The notes under the pieces are model-generated. The model saw only the letters and a program-made list of their open reading frames with translations, searched no databases and was not told the DNA's origin. A program made the position numbers and the translations under genes. Shown here piece by piece: positions 8,003 to 14,933 of a DNA stretch of 64,000 nt (the stretch's first letter is position 1; every line of letters starts with the position of its first letter). Source of the DNA: a virus. The stretch covers positions 83,568 through 147,567 of IMG/VR virus record IMGVR_UViG_3300017917_001336; one strand, written 5' to 3'.

Positions 8003-10002
8003 ACGCCAGCTAACTTACGCACACGAGTTAGCTCTGCGCTTTCTTTAAATCCGTCTATAGTATTTGATGCACTTGCCGGGGTATTAAAGTTTTGTGTTGG
8101 CGATTGCGGAGGAGTAGTTCCGTATGCATGGTCTACTAGCATGTCAATAAACTGTTCAACAGTATTGCCAAATGCCTTGTTAGCCGCCACTGCAGCCGCA
8201 AAACCTGTACCAGCACCGATGATAGCCGCCGGAATAACACCTATAACAGTTGGACTGGCCACAGTACCTGCCAAGGCCGCGCCAAATATAGCAGCCACAA
8301 TCTCAAGACCAAAACGTGCAATAGGTTGTGCAATAATCTTAGTAACTTCAGCACGATACTGATCCTGTGTCATCTTCTTAGGATCAAGTGCTTGATACTT
8401 GGCAACAGCATCGCTTACTTCAACGTAAATTGAATAACCTAACAACAACCAACCACCTGCTTTAAATGCAGCACCAGTAGCGGCTTTGGCATTTGTTACA
8501 GCAGTCTTAGGTGCTTGTGCTACTTTAGCGGCAAACTCATCAGCGGCTAAATCTAAACGTGTGGTGCCAATTTTAACCGAGTTCCAAGTATTTGGTAATA
8601 AACTTTTTTGAATACTGTCTTGTGGAATGCCTGTTAAGAATGCACGGAATCGAGCACTCCAAGATGCTTTACCAGCGGCACTGGATAAATCAACTGGACT
8701 GGTTTGTTGTTGGCTAACAAACTTAACAGCTTTGTTAAACAGTTTACGAAACTCTGGATCTTTAAGTGCAGAACTAAGTGCTTCCTTTTGAAACTCGGGC
8801 GCACTAGTTTTTAAACTACTACGCAAAAAATTTCTAAATTCTTTGTCCGCTACTTCACCATTGGGAAATGACTTGGGCATTTTGTTAGGGTCAACAAACT
8901 CAGCAGTAATGTTTTGATCCAAGAAGCTTTTTTCAATCATAGCAACAATTTGCTCGTTAGACATCTTGGGTTTAACATCCCGGGCCATTTGTTCCACGGC
9001 TTGTTGTAATCGTGAGTTAAGTTCTACAGGGTCACGCCAATAAGCATCACCATGATAGTCTGTGGGTATCTTAGGATTAGCTGGCGCCGCACCGGTCTTT
9101 AAACGATCACGTAACACAGCCATTTCTTGACGATGTGCTGTTAGTCGTTCGCTAGCTGACTTAATAGCAGCTTGATCACCACTGCGAGTAGCGGCAGTTA
9201 GTGTTTTTTGTAATTCAGGTTCTTGTTTGACTAATTCAGCTAAACGATCGCGATTTTCTACAGCTTGTCGTAAAAATGAGTTAGGAATAGTCTTAGGATC
9301 AGTACCCGGAGGAATAGCATCTAGTTGGGCCTTAAACTTAGCACGGTCGGCGTTTGCATTAACTCGACGCTGTGTGTCAGCCATGCTCATACCTTGTAGT
9401 GCGTTATAATGGTGATTTAATTCGTGAGCAATAGTAGAACGCATACCCTTTAAATCACTAGTAACACGATTGGTAACCCAAAGTCTGTTTGCACGTGGCC
9501 CCGGAGAATTAATATTCATGTTGCCCGTGATAGTTTCTGTGGGTATGTTAATTTGTAGTTTATGCCCTTGCTTTTCTAACCAACTAGCCATGCGGGGATC
9601 TTGGCGGAAATCACCCATGCTTGGGCGAGCATTAGCCTTGTCTGATCGGGCCAAGTCCCAGGGATCAGCAACCTTTGGATTATACTGATAGCCCGTCTTA
9701 GGATCAGCAAACCATGTACTAGCACTAGCACGGGGCATGTCAATAGTATATCCCCCATCGGGTAACTGTTTAAACTTAGCCATGGGCTCAAAGTTAACTT
9801 GCCCAGACTGCGCTAATATCTGAACTTGTGGACTTTTAAAATCTGCAGGATTAATACCCATGTCTGTTAAATTAACACGAGACCCGTCTTTGACTTTACC
9901 GGGGTTGGCATTTAAGTAGTCAATGATCTTTTGACTAATTAGTGATAGTTCCTGTTGTGCAACAGCATCTTCTTGTACTAATTGAATATATTCGCGGAGC
10001 AT
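7999..10002 (-). CDS. HExxH metallopeptidase-like protein with hydrophobic C-terminus, 667 aa
   Basis: A zinc-peptidase motif is visible at residues 193-198 (HELNHH, within STIAHELNHHYNAL). The middle is charged and helical (about 230-440), and a glycine/alanine-rich hydrophobic stretch at about 560-610 could insert in a membrane. The extreme N-terminus (MLREYIQLVQED) resembles the T4 capsid-targeting peptide that the head protease cuts after x-x-E. The C-terminus ends in LTRVRKLAGV, close to the LxxIAG tail at 57579. It is read from a late promoter 5 nt before the ATG. It may be a packaged, injected enzyme; the function is inference. Confidence 0.65.
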   Translation of the reverse strand: MLREYIQLVQEDAVAQQELSLISQKIIDYLNANPGKVKDGSRVNLTDMGINPADFKSPQVQILAQSGQVNFEPMAKFKQLPDGGYTIDMPRASASTWFADPKTGYQYNPKVADPWDLARSDKANARPSMGDFRQDPRMASWLEKQGHKLQINIPTETITGNMNINSPGPRANRLWVTNRVTSDLKGMRSTIAHELNHHYNALQGMSMADTQRRVNANADRAKFKAQLDAIPPGTDPKTIPNSFLRQAVENRDRLAELVKQEPELQKTLTAATRSGDQAAIKSASERLTAHRQEMAVLRDRLKTGAAPANPKIPTDYHGDAYWRDPVELNSRLQQAVEQMARDVKPKMSNEQIVAMIEKSFLDQNITAEFVDPNKMPKSFPNGEVADKEFRNFLRSSLKTSAPEFQKEALSSALKDPEFRKLFNKAVKFVSQQQTSPVDLSSAAGKASWSARFRAFLTGIPQDSIQKSLLPNTWNSVKIGTTRLDLAADEFAAKVAQAPKTAVTNAKAATGAAFKAGGWLLLGYSIYVEVSDAVAKYQALDPKKMTQDQYRAEVTKIIAQPIARFGLEIVAAIFGAALAGTVASPTVIGVIPAAIIGAGTGFAAAVAANKAFGNTVEQFIDMLVDHAYGTTPPQSPTQNFNTPASASNTIDGFKESAELTRVRKLAGV

Positions 10003-10007
10003 GATAG

Positions 10008-10015
10008 TATTTACC
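10008..10015 (-). promoter_or_regulatory. late promoter, leaderless type
   Basis: On the minus strand GGTAAATA ends 5 nt before the ATG at 10002, too close to leave room for a ribosome-binding site in the mRNA. Confidence 0.65.
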
Positions 10016-10110
10016 GCGCGAAGCGGCAGCGCAGATTTTAAGAAGCGCGAAGCGTTAGCGCAAAAAAATAACCGCGAAGCGGCAACGGTAAACGCGATAC
10101 CGAGCGTTCT
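10016..10110. repeat. GC-rich mini-hairpin cluster (REP-like)
   Basis: Three short hairpins made from CGCGAAGCG-type units lie between divergent genes: CCGC/GCGG stems near 10015-10027 and 10072-10082 and a GCGC stem at 10045-10061. The unit GCGAAGCGTTAGCG followed by A's recurs in near-identical form (reverse complement) at 23896-23918. Confidence 0.5.
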
Positions 10111-10121
10111 GTTGGCTGTGC

Positions 10122-10129
10122 CATAAATA
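10122..10129 (+). promoter_or_regulatory. late promoter for 10135-10566
   Basis: CATAAATA ends 5 nt before the first ATG (10135) and 14 nt before a second in-frame ATG (10144). Confidence 0.6.
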
Positions 10130-10134
10130 ATTAT

Positions 10135-10566
10135 ATGTTAAACATGACTGCAATCAACGGTTTCCGCAGCATCTTAGCTGACACTTGCACCCGCCATGGT
10201 TGGCAAGCACCCGAAACTGTACTAGACTACTCTGTTAAGATTCTAGCTGACAAGCTGGATAAAAATCCATGGCAACCTGAGCCTAGCTACGCAGAACGCT
10301 ATATGACCCTTAAAAGCATCACAGAAGCTATAGAATTGGGCAATACTTGTTGGTTCACTAGGGCTGTATTTCCAGAGCTAATGCAGCGTAGAGGTTTAAG
10401 CAGCCGTTACTTTGTAGATATGGGTCAAGGATGCTATAGTATGGTTCTTAAGCATAATCCGCACCCAGCTATATCTATACTAAACAAACACTTTGAGTTT
10501 ACAGCTGAAATAGCATATACAGCAGTACGCCACTTTAACAGTCAGCGTGAAATGTGGGATTTATAA
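10135..10566 (+). CDS. conserved-type phage protein of unknown function, 143 aa
   Basis: Unrecognised. A soluble, mixed alpha/beta protein rich in aromatic residues (RYFVDMGQGCYSMVLKHNPHP). Two starts are possible: ATG 10135, leaderless, or ATG 10144. It is read from its own late promoter and is convergent with the minus-strand early block, overlapping the last gene there by six bases. Confidence 0.65.
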   Translation: MLNMTAINGFRSILADTCTRHGWQAPETVLDYSVKILADKLDKNPWQPEPSYAERYMTLKSITEAIELGNTCWFTRAVFPELMQRRGLSSRYFVDMGQGCYSMVLKHNPHPAISILNKHFEFTAEIAYTAVRHFNSQREMWDL

Positions 10567-10773
10567 GGGCAAACCTGTAGCTAAGTCTAGTGCGGGATCT
10601 ACATGTTCTACACTAGAACCAAAACGTATAATAAACTCTGTTAGTAACGGACCTTCTGGGATCCAAAAACGTGTACGATTTAAGTGCATTTCACTGGCTA
10701 TACTATGACTCTTGATATAGTTGATAACGTGTACAAAGTTTGGATTTTGGGTTAGAATATAATAGTGTCTCAT
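10561..10773 (-). CDS. small phage protein, 70 aa
   Basis: Unknown function. The sequence is cohesive and protein-like (FWIPEGPLLTEFIIRFGSSVEHV) and its ATG overlaps the TGA of the upstream reading frame (ATGA). It lies downstream of the early block's terminator and overlaps a convergent late gene by six bases. Confidence 0.6.
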   Translation of the reverse strand: MRHYYILTQNPNFVHVINYIKSHSIASEMHLNRTRFWIPEGPLLTEFIIRFGSSVEHVDPALDLATGLPL

Positions 10774-10902
10774 GCTAGAATATTTACTTGTGTGCCCTTG
10801 GGACGAGTATTATTATAGAGCCACATGTGATAACGATGTAGTGTATTGTAGCTAGTACGATTAGGCGGGGATTGTTTTAAGTATTGAGCAGTTGTCCACA
10901 TA
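10770..10902 (-). pseudogene. possible small gene interrupted by a one-base frameshift
   Basis: An excellent early ribosome-binding site (AAGGAGCGAAAC) precedes ATG at 10902, starting MWTTAQYLKQSPPN, but the frame stops after 16 codons. A neighbouring frame continues with protein-like sequence (NTLHRYHMWLYNNTRPKGTQVNILA) up to an ATGA overlap with the next gene. One inserted base near 10860 would explain this. It could be a true frameshift, a programmed shift or a sequencing/assembly error. Confidence 0.4.
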
Positions 10903-11154
10903 GTTTCGCTCCTTGTGACAACGTATTTAATGATATTTGACTATTGCCCAGAATGGGTCCTGCAGGATAAAAAAATAGCCGCGCAAAAAATTATAGGGAA
11001 GTACTTACAGATTCATGATGGTGATTTTGAGTCTATATGGGGTGTTTTTTTAGGTTGCGCTGTTGCAAAAATGCCACACATTTTATATTATATACCCCGA
11101 CCCCCCATAAACCGAACCGAGCCCCACCGACCACCGAGAGGCCGAACCTGAGAC

Positions 11155-11297
11155 CAAAAAAAACCCCTAGGATACCGGGAGCGAATCGGGTTTATACCTA
11201 GGGGCACTACAAAGGCCGTTGCCTCGTTGGCGTCGACCGCTGACAGCTTACCGGGAGCGAATCGTTGGGCTGTCTACTACAGTATGCACTACAGCTC
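11155..11297 (-). ncRNA. 3'-end RNA with two anti-ribosome-binding-site hairpins
   Basis: Read on the minus strand, downstream of the AAA+ gene, are two stem-loops with the same 16-base loop region (plus-strand TACCGGGAGCGAATCG at 11249-11264 and 11173-11188). Stem 1 is GACAGC/GCTGTC (11242-11247 with 11269-11274). Stem 2 is CCCCTAGG/CCTAGGGG (11164-11171 with 11197-11204), followed by eight U's, so it is also the terminator. In RNA the loops read UUCGCUCC, the exact complement of GGAGCGAA, the ribosome-binding site before most genes of this early block. A translational regulator acting in trans is inferred. Confidence 0.6.
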
Positions 11298-12203
11298 TTA
11301 GCGGCTGTTACGCATACACGTTACTTCTACTACGCTACGCCAGTTGCTGGGCATACTAACACGAATGTCCGCAACCTTAAGCACCATACGCAGGCTTAGC
11401 TCTCGCATACGCTCTGCATTGTTATTAATGTAGTCTACTACTTCTTGCTTGTCCTCATCAGTTAGCTTGTAGTCATCGAGCATACCGCACTCGTTAACTA
11501 CCTGCTTGATACGCAACAGCTTCTCACGGGTAGTATCAATAGTCAGATCCAAATAGTGACAACGTGACTCCAATGCTTCCAAGTGATCGCGCAGCTTCTT
11601 TGACTTAACGTGATCGAACTTGATGTTGCTAATAAAGATAGCACCACCGTGGAAGTCGAAACTGTTGGGCACACCTTCTTGTCTAAGCAAACGGCTGTCC
11701 GTGTTCCAATGGATAGTACGCTTCTTACCTGAGTCTAGCGCAGCCTTTAGGATGTTCAAGCTAAGGTCATCTAGCAGTACAGAGTCGCAGTCATCAAACA
11801 CTAGGATGCATTTACGATCGCTGAACTCGTAGAGCTTTTTGTACAAGCCAATGGCACTCATTGCGCCCTTGACTACTTCGTATTTCTTCAGCTTGGTATC
11901 GTTGGCTACATTAGCAAACACATCATGCTTGCCCAGTACCCGTTCTACACCAAAGCTCTTACCAACACCCGGAGGGCCAGTTACGATCATAGCACGAACA
12001 TCACCCTTCTTTACAGCACGGGTCATGTCTTCTAGAATCTGAAAACGTTGGCCCAAACGTTCCATAATACTTTCATCGGACTCGGCTTTGAGCTGGCGCT
12101 CTTTTTCTTTAATATAGTCCTTGTCCTGCTCCAAGCTGGCTGTAGTGCCTGCTGAGCTCTTTTTACCTTTGGGCATGTCTGCTAGTGTCATTACTTTTGC
12201 CAT
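11298..12203 (-). CDS. AAA+ ATPase, 301 aa
   Basis: A P-loop NTPase with Walker A GPPGVGKS at 76-83 and Walker B ILVFDDCD at about 133-140, followed by a conserved-type segment (HGGAIFISN, sensor 1 region) and an Arg-rich helical C-terminal lid. The N-terminal 50 residues are Lys/Glu-rich and probably coiled. Its partner and substrate cannot be told; remodelling of DNA- or RNA-bound complexes is the usual role. It has its own early promoter and the ribosome-binding site AAAGGAGCGAAC, and is the last protein gene before the block's terminator. Confidence 0.8.
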   Translation of the reverse strand: MAKVMTLADMPKGKKSSAGTTASLEQDKDYIKEKERQLKAESDESIMERLGQRFQILEDMTRAVKKGDVRAMIVTGPPGVGKSFGVERVLGKHDVFANVANDTKLKKYEVVKGAMSAIGLYKKLYEFSDRKCILVFDDCDSVLLDDLSLNILKAALDSGKKRTIHWNTDSRLLRQEGVPNSFDFHGGAIFISNIKFDHVKSKKLRDHLEALESRCHYLDLTIDTTREKLLRIKQVVNECGMLDDYKLTDEDKQEVVDYINNNAERMRELSLRMVLKVADIRVSMPSNWRSVVEVTCMRNSR

Positions 12204-12232
12204 GTGTGTTCGCTCCTTTATTTAAAACATCT

Positions 12233-12261
12233 AGTATACTATCGAATGCAGTCTTGGTCAA
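12233..12261 (-). promoter_or_regulatory. early sigma70 promoter for the AAA+ gene
   Basis: TTGACC, 17-bp spacer, TATACT. The -35 overlaps the stop codon of the upstream 52-aa gene. Confidence 0.75.
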
Positions 12262-12416
12262 CTCTTTTGAAACACGCTTTGCACATAGCACTCGGAGCCA
12301 TATTGGGCTTCTACTAGTGCTCGAGCCTGTTGCGGATGGTTGGCCTGAACCACTTGGGTAATGTTTCTCAGTTGGGTGTCGCCACCCACTGAGAATGTAA
12401 CTTCATACATGTTCAT
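12258..12416 (-). CDS. small protein, 52 aa
   Basis: Starts MNMYEVTFSVGG and ends FQKS. Its ATG shares a base with the TAA of the upstream gene (TAATG), indicating coupled translation. Unknown function; a short alpha/beta protein. Its stop codon overlaps the promoter of the AAA+ gene. Confidence 0.6.
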   Translation of the reverse strand: MNMYEVTFSVGGDTQLRNITQVVQANHPQQARALVEAQYGSECYVQSVFQKS

Positions 12417-12757
12417 TAGTCGAGCCTCGAACCTGCGTAAGCATCAAACCCATACTTGCGGAGTACTTGGGCGCAAGCTTCTGCACCCGCTTCTAGTGTA
12501 TCCACGTTCTGGACATAGAGCCCGGATGGGTTCCAAAGCTGGAATGCCTTGTTATAGCTTTGGCGGATGCCTGCTTCTTTGAGTGTGCGACCCAGTTTGG
12601 TGTTGCCTTTGATACCCAGGATATCAACCCAGGCAAAGCCACATGCGAACTGGTCACGTCCGCCTAGTTTGGTTTGGAAGAACAGGGTTGCTGCTTCGGT
12701 AGCTGCTTGGCTAGCTTCTGCTACGATGTCTTTGACTTGCTCGACTGTATATTGCAT
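12416..12757 (-). CDS. early protein of unknown function, 113 aa
   Basis: An alpha-helical N-terminus (EQVKDIVAEASQAATEAATLFFQTK) precedes a Gly/Trp-containing segment (CGFAWVDILGIKGNTKLGRTLKEAG). Preceded by AAGGAGCGAACC and a full early promoter. This type of sequence recurs in aquatic T4-like phages, but no activity is known to me. Confidence 0.75.
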   Translation of the reverse strand: MQYTVEQVKDIVAEASQAATEAATLFFQTKLGGRDQFACGFAWVDILGIKGNTKLGRTLKEAGIRQSYNKAFQLWNPSGLYVQNVDTLEAGAEACAQVLRKYGFDAYAGSRLD

Positions 12758-12789
12758 GGTTCGCTCCTTGCTGTGTTGTTTAAGTATGT

Positions 12790-12818
12790 ATTATACTATT
12801 TCAGGGCCGGGTTGTCAA
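12790..12818 (-). promoter_or_regulatory. early sigma70 promoter
   Basis: TTGACA, 17 bp, TATAAT; drives 12757 and 12416. It overlaps the end of the upstream membrane-protein gene. Confidence 0.85.
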
Positions 12819-12933
12819 CCGTTTGATTCCGGTATTTTTGGACTAGACCTTCTGCGGCCATTGCGATGCAGAGTATAGCAAGGAATGCCCAAAGCTCGAT
12901 GGTCATATAAAATGCGTTGATTACTTCGTTCAT
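12796..12933 (-). CDS. small membrane protein, 45 aa
   Basis: MNEVINAFYM followed by a single hydrophobic segment (LWAFLAILCIAMAA) and a polar tail. Its ATG overlaps the TGA of the upstream gene and AAGGAGG precedes it. The coding sequence of its tail doubles as the -35 of the next promoter. Likely an inner-membrane peptide; no known function. Confidence 0.6.
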   Translation of the reverse strand: MNEVINAFYMTIELWAFLAILCIAMAAEGLVQKYRNQTVDNPALK

Positions 12934-13262
12934 GCTGCCTCCTTAAGGGTTAGAATTTTTGCAGGGTAAGTAATAGAACCTTCCCACTCCAACTGGCTCT
13001 TTTCGAACTCAGTCATGTAATCATCGGCTACTACACCGTAGGACACGATGTATTGGCGTGAGCCTATATCATCCCACTCTACTTCAGAACGGAAGTAGTT
13101 GACCAGCTCTGCTAGAGCTTCATCGGAGCGACCTGCTGCACCCAGCGGATAGAAGTAGTCCTCACCGCCTTTGAACTTCCAATACTGTGGGCACTCGCCG
13201 GTGCCGTCCCAATCGTGGGCACCATAGTTTTCCATGTATTGGCAAGTAATGTGCAGTTTCAT
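12930..13262 (-). CDS. early protein of unknown function, 110 aa
   Basis: A Trp/Tyr-rich acidic protein (QYMENYGAHDWDGTGECPQYWKFKGG). It has its own early promoter and the ribosome-binding site AAAGGAGCGAAT immediately before the ATG. It is coupled to the downstream 45-aa membrane protein by ATGA overlap. No domain recognised. Confidence 0.75.
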   Translation of the reverse strand: MKLHITCQYMENYGAHDWDGTGECPQYWKFKGGEDYFYPLGAAGRSDEALAELVNYFRSEVEWDDIGSRQYIVSYGVVADDYMTEFEKSQLEWEGSITYPAKILTLKEAA

Positions 13263-13291
13263 ATTCGCTCCTTTGTTTAACTTATGCTGCT

Positions 13292-13320
13292 AGTATAGCA
13301 AATTTGGGCTAGGCTGTCAA
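13292..13320 (-). promoter_or_regulatory. early sigma70 promoter
   Basis: TTGACA, 17 bp, extended TGC-TATACT, for 13262. Confidence 0.85.
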
Positions 13321-13324
13321 CCAA

Positions 13325-13552
13325 TTAGTCCCAGCTCTTTTTATCACCGAACTGCTCGTTCCACTGGTAGCCTGCGAGATAGGCTTGAACTTCTGTAGGT
13401 GTTAGATCCGTTACACGATCCGATGTGCCAGTGCCACCAACATAGTAATGTGGCTGGCGTCCACGGCCGTAGTAGCTGTCTGCAGAGCCTCTATCAAAAG
13501 GGCCGCCGTGGCGTTGATCGTATGCGTCTCGGGATTCGTATGTAAATGGCAT
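13325..13552 (-). CDS. early protein of unknown function, 75 aa
   Basis: Start chosen at the ATG at 13552 (MPFTYESRD) because AAGGAGCGA precedes it; a longer in-frame extension to 13600 would cross the promoter. The protein is Arg/Gly/Tyr-rich and low-complexity in the middle (RGSADSYYGRGRQPHYYVGG), so it may be partly disordered and bind nucleic acid. This is inference from composition. Confidence 0.65.
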   Translation of the reverse strand: MPFTYESRDAYDQRHGGPFDRGSADSYYGRGRQPHYYVGGTGTSDRVTDLTPTEVQAYLAGYQWNEQFGDKKSWD

Positions 13553-13579
13553 TGTATCGCTCCTTGTTAGTATGTGTAC

Positions 13580-13608
13580 ATTATAGCAAGGAACAGCCAA
13601 ACTGTCAA
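13580..13608 (-). promoter_or_regulatory. early sigma70 promoter
   Basis: TTGACA, 17 bp, extended TGC-TATAAT, for 13552. It lies just downstream of the tRNA-Arg gene. Confidence 0.85.
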
Positions 13609-13636
13609 CCGTTTGGTTGTTGTATTTTTACAACAG

Positions 13637-13713
13637 TGGCCTGCCCGGAGGGAATCGAACCCCCAACCTACGGCTTAGAAGGCCGTTGCTCTATCCGGTT
13701 GAGCTACGGGCAG
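13637..13713 (-). tRNA. tRNA-Arg (anticodon TCT)
   Basis: A full cloverleaf can be folded: acceptor CTGCCCG/CGGGCAG, D arm, anticodon loop CTTCTAA and T arm GGGGGTTCGATTCCCTC. The CCA end is encoded. It would read AGA codons, which are common in AT-rich phage genes. Confidence 0.92.
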
Positions 13714-13718
13714 ATGAA

Positions 13719-13796
<78 letters not shown>

Positions 13797-13803
13797 GGTT
13801 GTG

Positions 13804-13992
13804 TTATCTACTTAGCTGTTTGATTGATTGGTAGTCACCATCACTGGTTTCTTCGAATACTTCTACAAAGTCGCACCCGTCATTAAATGTACGTTCTGCG
13901 AGTTGTATTGCTTCCTTCTTAGAGTGTGTGGTTTCGATGAGTTCTTGATGGCCATCTAGCTCGGCCCAAACTTCATACTGAGTCCAGCTCAT
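13804..13992 (-). CDS. small acidic protein, 62 aa
   Basis: MSWTQYEVWAELDGHQELIET...; a compact beta-alpha-beta-like sequence with a motif ERTFNDGCDFVEVFEE. The ribosome-binding site is weak (GAAAG), and the start overlaps the upstream ORF by 20 bases, suggesting coupling. Function unknown. Confidence 0.65.
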   Translation of the reverse strand: MSWTQYEVWAELDGHQELIETTHSKKEAIQLAERTFNDGCDFVEVFEETSDGDYQSIKQLSR

Positions 13993-14164
13993 TTCTTTCT
14001 TTCTGGTTAAGAAGATCGCAAAGCATCTGTCCTAGTTGCTCTGCTTCGTGTCTATTGTCTCTTGCAATGATGCAGAGCACCCGCCCAGCTGGGACTGATT
14101 TAAAGTCCCTAACAACTACCCTATTAGGGCCGTAGTCGTCACTGAGCGAGCATCCGTATCGCAT
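13973..14164 (-). CDS. small protein, 63 aa
   Basis: The ATG follows directly after the stop of the upstream gene (TAA-ATG) with no clear Shine-Dalgarno sequence, so translation is probably coupled. The C-terminal half is helical and charged (NRHEAEQLGQMLCDLLNQKERNEL). Function unknown. Confidence 0.55.
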   Translation of the reverse strand: MRYGCSLSDDYGPNRVVVRDFKSVPAGRVLCIIARDNRHEAEQLGQMLCDLLNQKERNELDSV

Positions 14165-14530
14165 TTAGAAAGGTGCGTCTTCTGCGTCTGCAGGAACAGC
14201 AGCCTTAGCCTTAGTCTTTGACTGTGCCTTAGCAGGAGCCTTCGCAGGTGCTGCCTTAGCTTTAGGAGCTTTGGGTGCCTTAGGAGCCTTGTCTTCCAAG
14301 TACTCCGCAATCGCTGACTGTGCAGCGGCGTCCTGGAACTCGTCCATAGACTGAAGCTGTTTGACAGCCTCATACTTCGAAACAGCTTCGTCGAGCTCAG
14401 CAAGACGAATGTCTTCGTGGCCATGTTTAGCCAGTACTTTGATACGCATAATATCAGTTGCAAAGCGCACCTTGTACTCGCCATTGAGTTTCGAAACGCC
14501 AACGATGTTAAAAGTTTTATCTGTAGCCAT
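14165..14530 (-). CDS. protein with Ala/Lys/Pro linker and SSB-like acidic tip, 121 aa
   Basis: The start is the ATG at 14530, preceded by AGAGGT. Residues 1-80 form a small domain (NIVGVSKLNGEYKVRFATDIMRIKV). It is followed by a KAPKAPKAKAAPAKAP-type linker and the tip DAEDAPF. This layout (globular domain, disordered basic linker, acidic tip ending in Pro-Phe) is that of single-stranded DNA-binding proteins, whose tip recruits replication and repair enzymes. Whether the N-terminal part is an OB fold cannot be told by eye. Confidence 0.65.
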   Translation of the reverse strand: MATDKTFNIVGVSKLNGEYKVRFATDIMRIKVLAKHGHEDIRLAELDEAVSKYEAVKQLQSMDEFQDAAAQSAIAEYLEDKAPKAPKAPKAKAAPAKAPAKAQSKTKAKAAVPADAEDAPF

Positions 14531-14590
14531 TGTAATACCTCTTTCTGTGTGTGGTTTAAGTTTATATGCCAGTTTCCTTAGCATGTTTCT

Positions 14591-14619
14591 ATTATAAGTT
14601 CATTTGCTCGGTTTGTCAA
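14591..14619 (-). promoter_or_regulatory. early sigma70 promoter
   Basis: TTGACA, 17 bp, TATAAT, for the SSB-tip gene. It lies inside the 3' end of the next gene upstream. Confidence 0.8.
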
Positions 14620-14869
14620 CCGTTTTGTGCCTCTTTTGGGCAACCAATTTCTCTTTCTCTTTGCCAAATTCCTTTTCTGAGTAGTATTCAATCAAATGGT
14701 GTCTAATCATTAGGGTTAGATCCATTCCGGAATCATCTGGGCAGATAAATCGGACTGGACAGTATCCCCAACTCCTCGTTTGGACAAACTGGTAATACCA
14801 GCGCCTATGATCCTTGTTGTAAGGATCAAAGGCTACCAGCGGGCGTGAATAATATTCTAACTTACTCAC
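14600..14869 (-). CDS. early protein of unknown function, 89 aa
   Basis: Begins with GTG (GTGAGTAAG) after AGAGGA; no upstream ATG is available in frame without crossing the neighbour. It contains YNKDHRRWYYQFVQTRSWGYCPVRF and a Lys-rich tail. It is the last gene of a run starting at 15837. Function unknown. Confidence 0.6.
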   Translation of the reverse strand: MSKLEYYSRPLVAFDPYNKDHRRWYYQFVQTRSWGYCPVRFICPDDSGMDLTLMIRHHLIEYYSEKEFGKEKEKLVAQKRHKTVDKPSK

Positions 14870-14933
14870 GATCCTCTATCCATAGACGCATAATTGCATC
14901 CAATTGGTCCATCGCTTCTTTACTTGCTACCAT
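14862..14933 (-). CDS. possible 23-aa peptide
   Basis: MVASKEAMDQLDAIMRLWIEDRE, overlapping both the end of the Api92-like gene and the GTG start of the next gene, with a GAGAGGA upstream. It may be a coupling ORF that hands ribosomes to the 89-aa gene. Evidence is limited to position. Confidence 0.35.
   Translation of the reverse strand: MVASKEAMDQLDAIMRLWIEDRE

Noticed and set aside
10915-11151. 78-codon plus-strand frame starting with GTG
   Set aside because: Starts inside the RBS region of the minus-strand early gene and runs into low-complexity Pro/Arg codons; the first 45 residues look somewhat protein-like, so it is not fully excluded.
14116-14502. 128-codon minus-strand frame overlapping the SSB-tip gene
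   Set aside because: Shifted reading of the KAPKAP linker giving Arg/Leu repeats; the other frame has an RBS and sensible protein.
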